Source: Methylotenera versatilis 79 (GTDB taxonomy: Bacteria > Pseudomonadota > Gammaproteobacteria > Burkholderiales > Methylophilaceae). From it: 64,000 nucleotides of DNA. A program made the translations under genes and the position numbers. Location: contig NZ_ARVX01000001.1 of NCBI RefSeq assembly GCF_000384375.1, forward strand, positions 2,170,001-2,234,000, in the 5' to 3' direction. Shown here piece by piece: positions 28,327 to 35,047 of the stretch; position 1 is the first letter of the stretch, and each line of letters starts with the position of its first letter. The notes under the pieces were generated by a model, which was not told where the DNA came from, did no database searches, and worked only from the letters and a program-made list of their open reading frames with translations.

Positions 28327-28420
28327 TGCGAGTTACTCTCTTTCGTTAATCAATGGCTGTTGCGCATGATGCTTATCGATTCAAACAAGCCAATATAATT
28401 GCGCCAATTGTATGACCAAT

Positions 28421-29785
28421 TTATTTATCTTGGCTAAATAGTTTTTTAACAGAATCTAACGCGCCAGCGGCTTTAATGCCTACGCTGGTGCCAACGCCCG
28501 GCCCTAGAATAGCTGTACCAGCCGCAGCGCCAGCCAATGCCGCTTTAGAAGGTAATACAATGGGTTTGCTGACATTTCCAGAGACGTTTAACGGAATGGC
28601 AACTAAGCTGACGCTATTCTTGATGGCTATCGAACCAGTGCCATCCAAAGCTTTATTTGGCTTGATTTTAACTTGCCCAGTTGCAGTTAATAAACCAGAG
28701 CTGATATTCAAGTTTTGCAAATGATATTGTTTGCCAGACACATTTAGCAAGCCAGAAAATGCATCAAACTGCGTTTCGCCGCCATTTTGGTTTTGCTTGA
28801 TTAACAAACTCGCTACTTTGACTAAGTCTAATCCGTGCAACACACCTTGATTGATTTTGAATTTAAAATTGGCCCGCAATTGTTCTCTTAGCTGCCCTGC
28901 TTCTTTCGCAGAGGCAGAAAAATCACCATTACTAAATAGATTGCCACTTAAATGCACCGCTTTACTCATCATACTAGTCGGTTCTTTTAGTGAAAGATTG
29001 GCAATATTTAAATGACCAGTCGTTTTCCAATTGCCTACAGCATTTTTCTGCTCACCATTTGGCCAAGTTAACACTGCATTTCCAGTCAATTTGCCGCGAT
29101 ACAATGCAACATCAATCTTAGGTATCGTTAACAGATTACCTTTAAGATGCATTTCAAGCGCGGCTTTATCAATCAGCAAAGGCAAGCTGGCCGGTAATGT
29201 CCATTTTTCGGCGTTCACCTTAATTAAATGTTCATCGCCATTTGGTGTTAACTCAGCCTTAAGTTTGCCGTCCAAGCTTTCTATCAGCGCAGAATCTAAT
29301 GCATTCAGCTTAGTTAATGCAATTTCAGCATTCAAAATGGGTAACTGCATATCTGGCGAAATAAACTGCATCTCCTCAACCTTAATATGACTCACATTAA
29401 TCGCCGCCGCTTCCATTTCTTCAGACTTTTTAGTGGTTAAGGCAGAAACAATCGATAAAGCAGATTGTTTGATAATCGGCTTTATCACTTTTAAATCAAC
29501 CTGCTTGGTTGTAGAAAAAAGCGTACGCAATGCTGGCACAATCACCAACTTATTAACAAGTACATCTTGATCATCGCCAATAACGATACCGCTAGCCACT
29601 AATCTTGGACTAGGTAGAAATCGTAAATGCCCTTCTGAGATTTTTACTGGTACGCCGAGTTTTTCGCTAGCCACGCGTTCCGCTTTTTGTATATAAGTCT
29701 GCGTTGGCAATAAAAAAGGCAAGATAATCAGCGCAACAATGACCAGCACCACCGCAAAAACTATTTTTTTGTAATTTTTCATCAA
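28421..29785 (-). CDS. AsmA-family protein
   Basis: 454-residue envelope protein: one N-terminal membrane span (about 7-27) and a long beta-rich periplasmic domain of the AsmA type (AERVASEKLGVPVKISEGHL, then QLREQLRANFKFKINQGVLH at about 295, a typical AsmA repeat turn). The C-terminal 60 residues are Ala/Gly-rich (AAAGTAILGPGVGTS). AsmA proteins are linked to outer-membrane lipid transport. Shorter than E. coli AsmA (617). Precedes the tRNA-Asn, which is read divergently. Confidence 0.8.
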   Translation of the reverse strand: MMKNYKKIVFAVVLVIVALIILPFLLPTQTYIQKAERVASEKLGVPVKISEGHLRFLPSPRLVASGIVIGDDQDVLVNKLVIVPALRTLFSTTKQVDLKVIKPIIKQSALSIVSALTTKKSEEMEAAAINVSHIKVEEMQFISPDMQLPILNAEIALTKLNALDSALIESLDGKLKAELTPNGDEHLIKVNAEKWTLPASLPLLIDKAALEMHLKGNLLTIPKIDVALYRGKLTGNAVLTWPNGEQKNAVGNWKTTGHLNIANLSLKEPTSMMSKAVHLSGNLFSNGDFSASAKEAGQLREQLRANFKFKINQGVLHGLDLVKVASLLIKQNQNGGETQFDAFSGLLNVSGKQYHLQNLNISSGLLTATGQVKIKPNKALDGTGSIAIKNSVSLVAIPLNVSGNVSKPIVLPSKAALAGAAAGTAILGPGVGTSVGIKAAGALDSVKKLFSQDK

Positions 29786-29813
29786 TTAACCTATAAATTG
29801 TTGAGTCTAGCGG

Positions 29814-29842
29814 TTGACCGAAAGGCTCTTAGCCAGTATTAT
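29814..29842 (+). promoter_or_regulatory. Promoter of tRNA-Asn
   Basis: TTGACC and TATTAT separated by exactly 17 bases, 24 bases before the tRNA 5' end. Confidence 0.75.
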
Positions 29843-29866
29843 CACGCCTTCACAAGTGTAACCGAT

Positions 29867-29942
29867 TCCTCGATAGCTCAGTCGGTAGAGCAACGGACTG
29901 TTAATCCGTGTGTCCCTGGTTCGAGCCCAGGTCGAGGAGCCA
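29867..29942 (+). tRNA. tRNA-Asn (anticodon GUU)
   Basis: 76 bases: acceptor TCCTCGA/TCGAGGA with encoded GCCA, D-arm with AGCTCAGTCGGTAGAGC, anticodon stem ACGGA/TCCGT around CTGTTAA giving GTT, T-arm CCTGG-TTCGAGC-CCAGG. The tRNA has its own promoter and a terminator right after it. Its 3' half is repeated imperfectly at 30744-30789, and its terminator at 32181-32211, so the site has been an insertion target. Confidence 0.98.
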
Positions 29943-29946
29943 AATT
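29898..29946 (+). repeat. Putative attachment-site copy 1 inside tRNA-Asn
   Basis: The tRNA 3' end from the anticodon loop to the CCAAA tail. It matches 30744-30789 over about 47 positions with five substitutions and one deletion. tRNA 3' ends are common integrase targets. The boundary and the mobility are inferred; no integrase gene is present. Confidence 0.5.
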
Positions 29947-29950
29947 TTAA

Positions 29951-29980
29951 GCCATTGACAGAAATGTTAGTGGCTTTTTC
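29951..29980 (+). terminator. Terminator after tRNA-Asn
   Basis: GCCATTGACA and TGTTAGTGGC pair through ten positions (wobbles included) around a GAAA tetraloop, followed by T5. A near-identical copy lies at 32181-32211. Confidence 0.88.
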
Positions 29981-30109
29981 TATTCAGCCAGCCATGATGA
30001 GCTCAAGAATGATTCTAGCGCAAACATGATCGCTTCGACGCTATTTTAGCCGTCCAGGAGTCCAGCGAGTGATCCCCATGGGTTTCAACCAATATAAGGA
30101 GTAATACCA

Positions 30110-30646
30110 GTGACCAACGCACAGCGCAGAGCACTCAGCCGCATGGCTGAAATGAATTCATCAAGTAACGACAGTCAGCCTGAACAAACGCGCAGTAGCG
30201 CATTCTGCCCGCATGAGGCAGGCGCGTATTATCTCGTAACGGTGGCGACTGTCGGTAAGATTATCAATCTATTCGCCGTGGAAATTGAACCGCCTGTTCA
30301 TACCTACACCATCACCACTGTGCATTTTGAACAGGATACCGATACTGATAAATGGTTCTGGTTTGATGGTAAGGAAAAACTATCTCCACGCAAAAACCAG
30401 AATAGCTGGCGTCTCGGTAGCAAAGTTTTATATGACACCCGCGAAGCCGCAGAGGCCGAGCTTCAGCGCGTAATGGCCAAAAACGGTGACCGCGTGACCA
30501 AGGTACATGACCTGCCAGACGATTTAACTCAATTAAAAAAGATCCGAAGCTCCCACCATCCAGACCGCAATAACCCTGATTCCGACCATGATCTCTATCA
30601 GGCTGTTATTGAGAAAATTGACAGAATGCGTACGGTGACAGCGTAG
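30110..30646 (+). CDS. Unknown protein with a J-domain-like HPD motif
   Basis: 178 residues, GTG start with AAGGAG eight bases upstream. Not recognised as a whole. The N-terminus is polar (RRALSRMAEMNSSSND), the middle is beta-rich (AYYLVTVATVGKIINLFAVE) with tryptophans, and the C-terminus reads LKKIRSSHHPDRNNPDSD, which resembles the HPD loop and second half of a J-domain (DnaJ-type cochaperone). The flanking helices are short, so it may be a degenerate or only superficially similar domain. Codon use in the first part looks more GC-rich than neighbours. It lies between the two tRNA-Asn-like repeats, so it is probably foreign cargo. Confidence 0.55.
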   Translation: MTNAQRRALSRMAEMNSSSNDSQPEQTRSSAFCPHEAGAYYLVTVATVGKIINLFAVEIEPPVHTYTITTVHFEQDTDTDKWFWFDGKEKLSPRKNQNSWRLGSKVLYDTREAAEAELQRVMAKNGDRVTKVHDLPDDLTQLKKIRSSHHPDRNNPDSDHDLYQAVIEKIDRMRTVTA

Positions 30647-30743
30647 CCTGCCCGACCACCTTAACTTTGTCTAGTGGGAGTTTTAAGATGAAGAATCGCA
30701 CGTACTTTAATAGATTAAACATGACGATTTTAAGTCACATAAG

Positions 30744-30789
30744 CTATTAATCCGTGTAACCTTGGTTCGAGCCTAGGTCAGGAGCCAAA
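30744..30789 (+). repeat. Imperfect copy of the tRNA-Asn 3' end (putative attachment site 2)
   Basis: Repeats tRNA-Asn from the anticodon loop to the CCAAA tail without any D-arm or acceptor 5' half, so it cannot be a tRNA gene. Substitutions keep the T-stem pairable through wobbles. With copy 1 it brackets about 0.8 kb holding one ORF. A separate terminator follows at 30798-30824. Confidence 0.6.
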
Positions 30790-30797
30790 CAAATAAA

Positions 30798-30824
30798 GGC
30801 TAGCGTTTAGGCGCTGGCCTTTTT
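30798..30824 (+). terminator. Terminator after the truncated tRNA-Asn copy
   Basis: GGCTAGCG/CGCTGGCC, eight pairs including one wobble, 6-base loop, then T5. Confidence 0.8.
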
Positions 30825-31333
30825 CATTTCTCTGCTGTAACTAAAATGTAACCAACTCACACATTATTACCATCTCGACATTTAGCGGCACACCTCCCGG
30901 TGTTCCACTTTTAATTTGATTAAGGCAAGCAGTTCGACTGTGACAAATCTACTCGATTCCATTCTAAGTAAATAATCTCACTTACCCGGCAATGGTCGAA
31001 TATCTTTACTTCTCCGCTTAACGTTCCAATCAATATTGCTACTTTTTAGTATCAACAACCTCATATAAGACCGCTCTTGTAATGAAGATGTCTCACTTAA
31101 CAGATGATTACCAGTACTTTCGGACTATGTTGGGTGAGTTTCTTTCAAACCCCAGTAACATTCAAAGAGTATTCTATCGGTGTCAGATAATTTTCTAACG
31201 ACAGTGACATAGTCAACAGAAATGCTCAGTCCCGATTTGTGGAATTATGATCATCAAATGAGACTTCATGTACTTGGTTACGAAATTAGCAAAATTAGTA
31301 AACATATTAATTTTTTAATTATAAGGAAACACC
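30825..31333. other. Intergenic stretch before the PEP-CTERM gene
   Basis: About 500 bases without a convincing gene on either strand. One small inverted repeat (ACACC/GGTGT, about 30889-30903) and a ribosome site AAGGAAAC for the next gene are the only features. It may be decayed island DNA. Confidence 0.5.
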
Positions 31334-32041
31334 ATGACCAAATCAGCGCTTCAAATGAAAGTACTCGCCACGCTTCTGCTAGTCTTCGCTGGCAATGTAT
31401 CAGCTACTACCTACACTAACGTACCAAGTGGCGCGACCACTGGCTCTCCTTTTGCATACTTTGGTAACGCAGCAAACCCCAGCGGCGACTCCCCTAAGGT
31501 AGGCCAAGTATTTTCCCTGCTCACGGAAGCCACTTTGTCATCTTTTAGCTTCTACGCGATTGGAAATACAACTGCATCTTTTCAGCTAAATGTTGCACAG
31601 TGGAACCCTAGTACAAACGCTCAGAACCAAGCAACAAATTTAGTTGGTCCTAGTTTGCTTACTACTATCGGTAACGCAACTGAGACCTACAATGCGACCG
31701 GTGGCTTCACTACTATTAGTTTCGACAATCTGGGTTTAAGCCTCAACTCCAATACCAAATATATTGCCTATTTGACTAGTAATGATCCAAGCGTGACCGG
31801 CATTCAATTATCACGCACTCAGACAACGCTGGATACCTCCGGTTTCGGCATTGGCAATGCCTACCTCAGCACCACACCGGGTACTGGTTGGCAACTTCCA
31901 TTCAACGGGAGCGGTTTCCTGAGTCTACAATACACCGCAATTACTACATCAGTACCAGAACCTGAATCCTATGCTCTATTTCTCGCTGGCTTCGGCCTGA
32001 TTGCTGCAACGGCCAAACGCCGTAGTGTCAAGCAATCTTAA
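31334..32041 (+). CDS. PEP-CTERM sorting domain protein
   Basis: 235-residue secreted protein. It has an N-terminal signal peptide (LLVFAGNVSA-TTY about residue 25), a Thr/Ser/Asn/Gly-rich beta-type body with no catalytic motif, and a C-terminal tail VPEPESYALFLAGFGLIA followed by KRR, the PEP-CTERM plus transmembrane plus basic-tail signal cut by exosortase. Ribosome site AAGGAAA is well placed before ATG. No exosortase is in the window. It lies in the region between tRNA-Asn and its duplicated terminator. Exact role unknown; PEP-CTERM proteins are often linked to extracellular polymer or biofilm material. Confidence 0.92.
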   Translation: MTKSALQMKVLATLLLVFAGNVSATTYTNVPSGATTGSPFAYFGNAANPSGDSPKVGQVFSLLTEATLSSFSFYAIGNTTASFQLNVAQWNPSTNAQNQATNLVGPSLLTTIGNATETYNATGGFTTISFDNLGLSLNSNTKYIAYLTSNDPSVTGIQLSRTQTTLDTSGFGIGNAYLSTTPGTGWQLPFNGSGFLSLQYTAITTSVPEPESYALFLAGFGLIAATAKRRSVKQS

Positions 32042-32058
32042 TAATTCACATGAAATAA

Positions 32059-32085
32059 CGGGGGGCTAAGCCCCCAGTTTTATTT
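32059..32085 (+). terminator. Terminator after the PEP-CTERM gene
   Basis: GGGGGC-taa-GCCCCC stem followed by AGTTTTATTT, 20 bases after the stop. Confidence 0.88.
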
Positions 32086-32180
32086 GTACGAAACGAACGA
32101 TTTTTGCGATGGAAGAACTGAACGTCGGACAGCTAAATCTCGACTTAAAAACTAAATAAGGCCAAGAGCAAAAACTCTAA

Positions 32181-32211
32181 ACCGTTGACAGAAATGTCAG
32201 TGGCTTTTTTT
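32181..32211 (+). terminator. Duplicated tRNA-Asn-type terminator
   Basis: CCGTTGACA-gaaa-TGTCAGTGG followed by T7: the same stem and GAAA loop as the terminator at 29951-29980, with paired changes (G-T to G-C at one position, A-T to G-T at another). No tRNA precedes it. It is preceded by GCCAA like copy 1. Confidence 0.75.
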
Positions 32212-32395
32212 GTTTAAAATATAGCGTTTTGAAAAATTACTCACCTGTATATTAAAAATTAGCAAATGATCATAATGAGCTATTGAAAGTTTGTTCATAT
32301 ACTTAAAATATGTGATTTAGAACTTAATATCTAAAAAAATGCCAAATATTTTATATATAGAAATTTAACTTTTTAACTGGTTAAGTATATTGAAT

Positions 32396-32899
32396 ATGAA
32401 GTTATTACTGATGATTTCCACACTCGCATTGTCATTGCAAGCGCATGCGGAAATCTTTGTCTGTAAAAATATTAACAATAAAATTACTTATCAAGATGAG
32501 CCTTGCCTTGATCAAACGATTCGCACATTGAAAAATGTGCCTGATGCGCCAATTGAAGACCAAATCGAAGCGCATGAACGTACTAGAAAATCGACTGAAT
32601 TATCACAACAAAGAGCGTTAATCGCTGAAACTGAACGCCAGCAGCAGGAAAAGGCGAACAGAGAATATCAAGCGATTGCGATTGAAAGACGCAAGTTGGA
32701 ATTACTTGAAGAGCAAAGTTTAGCTTTGGAACAAACAGTGGCGCCACAATGGATAATTGGTGCAAGGCCGGGGTTTGGTATCAATAGATCGGGCATATAT
32801 CGATATGATACTTACAGAAGAAACACATACAAGCCTGGAATGCATAAACCTATTACGAACAAACCAAGACCTTACAGACCTAATACCGATAGAAAATGA
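32396..32899 (+). CDS. Secreted DUF4124-domain protein
   Basis: 167 residues from ATG at 32396: signal peptide (MKLLLMISTLALSLQAHA) then EIFVCKNINNKITYQDEPC, the DUF4124 pattern with the conserved YQDxPC-type motif and two Cys likely disulfide-bonded. A coiled-coil, Glu/Arg-rich stretch (about 60-110) and a Tyr/Arg/Pro-rich tail follow. Function unknown. A TTG two codons earlier is also in frame; the ATG fits the signal peptide better. Confidence 0.8.
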   Translation: MKLLLMISTLALSLQAHAEIFVCKNINNKITYQDEPCLDQTIRTLKNVPDAPIEDQIEAHERTRKSTELSQQRALIAETERQQQEKANREYQAIAIERRKLELLEEQSLALEQTVAPQWIIGARPGFGINRSGIYRYDTYRRNTYKPGMHKPITNKPRPYRPNTDRK

Positions 32900-32968
32900 T
32901 GTGAAAATAAAGGTTAACTAAACATTGTTTTGAATATTTTGTGGTTGAATTTTGAGTTGTTGAATAAT

Positions 32969-33541
32969 TTAATCTTTGGAATTATTAACCTCTGCGGCGA
33001 TTATTCCAGCGCCCAAACCTCCAGCGCCAGCCGCGGCGCCGCCACCGCCCATTCCCCCGCCACCTTTAGCTTCATTTTTATTACCGCCCTCACCTTCACG
33101 CGCTGCTGCCAGCGGCAATCTTGCTGGACCAGATGCGGGCATAATGACACTGCTTGGAATTTGCTCTAAACCTAATTGCGTACGCAAATCTGAGCGCAAC
33201 GATTTAATCAGCGGTTGAAAATCTACGTACTCATCATTTTTCAACCCATTTGCACAAGCGACAGATAACTCAACTTGCGCAATGGTGCCAAATAAGATGA
33301 TGTCGGCCAACGTTTCTTCTAACTGTGGCGTGTGATCTTGCCTTGCCGGTGTAAATGAACCAGCGAGCGAACGATAAGCTGCCACAAGCGATTTAAGGCG
33401 TTCAGTTTCTTGTCTGTTTTCACGCTGGCGTTTCTGTTGCACGCGTTGCATAACGAACACGCGAACCGCCAGCAGAATAACGGCAATGATTAATGACGCA
33501 ATCAGCGTTAATGGAAGTGGACCAAGATTAGCAATTTGCAT
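32969..33541 (-). CDS. Unknown membrane-anchored protein with a Gly/Ala tail
   Basis: 190 residues: one N-terminal membrane span (PLTLIASLIIAVILLAVRVF, about 9-28), a basic coiled-coil-like stretch (QRVQQKRQRENRQETERL), a helical soluble part with TLADIILFGTIAQVELSVAC, and a Gly-rich tail (KGGGGMGGGGAAAG, then GLGAG). Not recognised. It lies between the DUF4124 gene (convergent) and the TAXI gene (same strand, 75 bases away), so it may be cotranscribed with the TAXI gene. Confidence 0.6.
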   Translation of the reverse strand: MQIANLGPLPLTLIASLIIAVILLAVRVFVMQRVQQKRQRENRQETERLKSLVAAYRSLAGSFTPARQDHTPQLEETLADIILFGTIAQVELSVACANGLKNDEYVDFQPLIKSLRSDLRTQLGLEQIPSSVIMPASGPARLPLAAAREGEGGNKNEAKGGGGMGGGGAAAGAGGLGAGIIAAEVNNSKD

Positions 33542-33616
33542 CGTCTACTTTCTTAGTAGTTTAATTTTATTAACTTGTTAAAAACGGGCGAAAAAATAGT
33601 GTTAATACGTTTGAAT

Positions 33617-34972
33617 TTAGTCAGCCGCATCAGAGATTTGTTCCGCCATCAGCCTAGTACGTACAAAGTTAATGTGCCCACGTAAGCCATAAAACATATC
33701 GGCAAATGCGGCCGGAATTTTAATCTTGCTTAATTTCGCTTCTAATTGATCCAGATTACTCATGATTTCTTGACGCTTATTAGCATTAATCGTGGTTTTA
33801 AAGGCGTCACTTTCCAGTTCTAACAACGCTTTATAAAACGGATAGATAGAAAGCTGGATTTTCCAGCGATAGATAAGAGGCGCTAATTTGATGGTGGGTA
33901 TCAGTATCAACAGTAGCGGTATTAATACGACTAATATTCTGTTGATAAAGCTTGCTACCCAAAACGGAAAATCACGATACAAAAAGCTTTTACCTGACTT
34001 ATAGTAGCGTGCTGCGTCTGAGCTGATTCGATATTCTTGAGTGGTTAAGTTAGGAAATTCGCCACTTTTTGCAAATAAACCAGCAGAACCATGCACTTGA
34101 TTCGCCACATCCAACAACAAATCAGACAACGCTGGATGCAAGGTTTCTCTTGCAATCAACTCTACACTGGGTGCGATTAGATTTAAATCATTCACTGGGA
34201 TATTTTTGCCTAAATCGATTGAGCCCTCTGGCAAAACCAATTTATGCAAATATTTAATGCGTCTTGTGTAACCATCTGCTTGATCAAAGTTAAAAATATT
34301 AATGCCGGGCGTTTTCACTAAGGTCTTAATTAACTCAGTCGATACTGAATCGCCCATTACAAAGATGGCGTCAATCTTATTCTGCAATAAATCATCGACA
34401 GGGTTAAGGCTTGGCTTTTCAATTAATTGCGTAGCACCACCTGGCAAAATGCCATTTTCTTTCAGAATACTCAAGGCCAAAGAACGCGTTCCGCTGCCGG
34501 GTTCGCCGATATTTAATCGCTGGCCAGCAAAATCTGCAATGAAATGCTTACTTTCACCATGATAGAAAACAATCATCGGCTGATAGGCAATGCTGCCAAG
34601 CGACATCAGTTTATTGATGTTGATATTTTCGGCAACGCCACTTTGCACAAAGCCTATATCCACATTGACACGCTTATCAGTCAATTTATTGAGGTTATCT
34701 ATAGAACCATTTGATGACAATATTGTAAGCGTCACACCTTCTTTTGCCAAAAGCGCTTTATATTTCAGCGCATTATTATGAAAAATGCTGCCTTCTTCAC
34801 CTGCTGTAATGGTTAGTTTTGTGGGTGCGGCTGAATTAACGAATAAAAATAGCGCCAGACAAATAAGTACGACAAGTCCCACTGTCCATGTGGTAAACAG
34901 AATAATACTGCCACCATAGATTGCCGCTAGTTTTGCCCATATTTTTTTATAATGTGTTTTTAATTCAATCAT
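33617..34972 (-). CDS. Membrane-anchored TAXI-type (TRAP-like) solute-binding protein
   Basis: 451 residues. It has a first membrane span at about 26-48, a substrate-binding fold typical of TAXI/TRAP receptors (TAGEEGSIFHNNALKYKALL, SNGSIDNLNKL, VNVDIGFVQSGVA, NIGEPGSGTRSLALSIL) and a second span at about 340-370 with a cytoplasmic-type tail rich in Lys/Arg and helices. A normal TAXI receptor is soluble with a cleaved signal; the second span and tail are unusual. No TRAP permease is in the window, so it may work differently. Identity of the fold is good, function unknown. Confidence 0.78.
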   Translation of the reverse strand: MIELKTHYKKIWAKLAAIYGGSIILFTTWTVGLVVLICLALFLFVNSAAPTKLTITAGEEGSIFHNNALKYKALLAKEGVTLTILSSNGSIDNLNKLTDKRVNVDIGFVQSGVAENININKLMSLGSIAYQPMIVFYHGESKHFIADFAGQRLNIGEPGSGTRSLALSILKENGILPGGATQLIEKPSLNPVDDLLQNKIDAIFVMGDSVSTELIKTLVKTPGINIFNFDQADGYTRRIKYLHKLVLPEGSIDLGKNIPVNDLNLIAPSVELIARETLHPALSDLLLDVANQVHGSAGLFAKSGEFPNLTTQEYRISSDAARYYKSGKSFLYRDFPFWVASFINRILVVLIPLLLILIPTIKLAPLIYRWKIQLSIYPFYKALLELESDAFKTTINANKRQEIMSNLDQLEAKLSKIKIPAAFADMFYGLRGHINFVRTRLMAEQISDAAD

Positions 34973-35047
34973 ATTGAATAATAATTCACTTTAATAAGTA
35001 ATCTTAAGTTAATGATATATAAATATTTATTCATATTAATTTAACAC

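Noticed and set aside
30744-30789. A second functional tRNA-Asn gene
   Set aside because: Only the 3' half is present; the acceptor 5' strand and D-arm are missing.
31222-31419. 65-codon plus-strand frame upstream of the PEP-CTERM gene
   Set aside because: It overlaps the PEP-CTERM signal peptide in another frame and lacks a ribosome site or recognisable product.
32930-33218. Plus-strand Pro/Ala- and Ser/Thr-rich frames opposite the Gly-rich protein
   Set aside because: They are complements of the repetitive Gly/Ala codons of the minus-strand gene, which has a clear membrane span.
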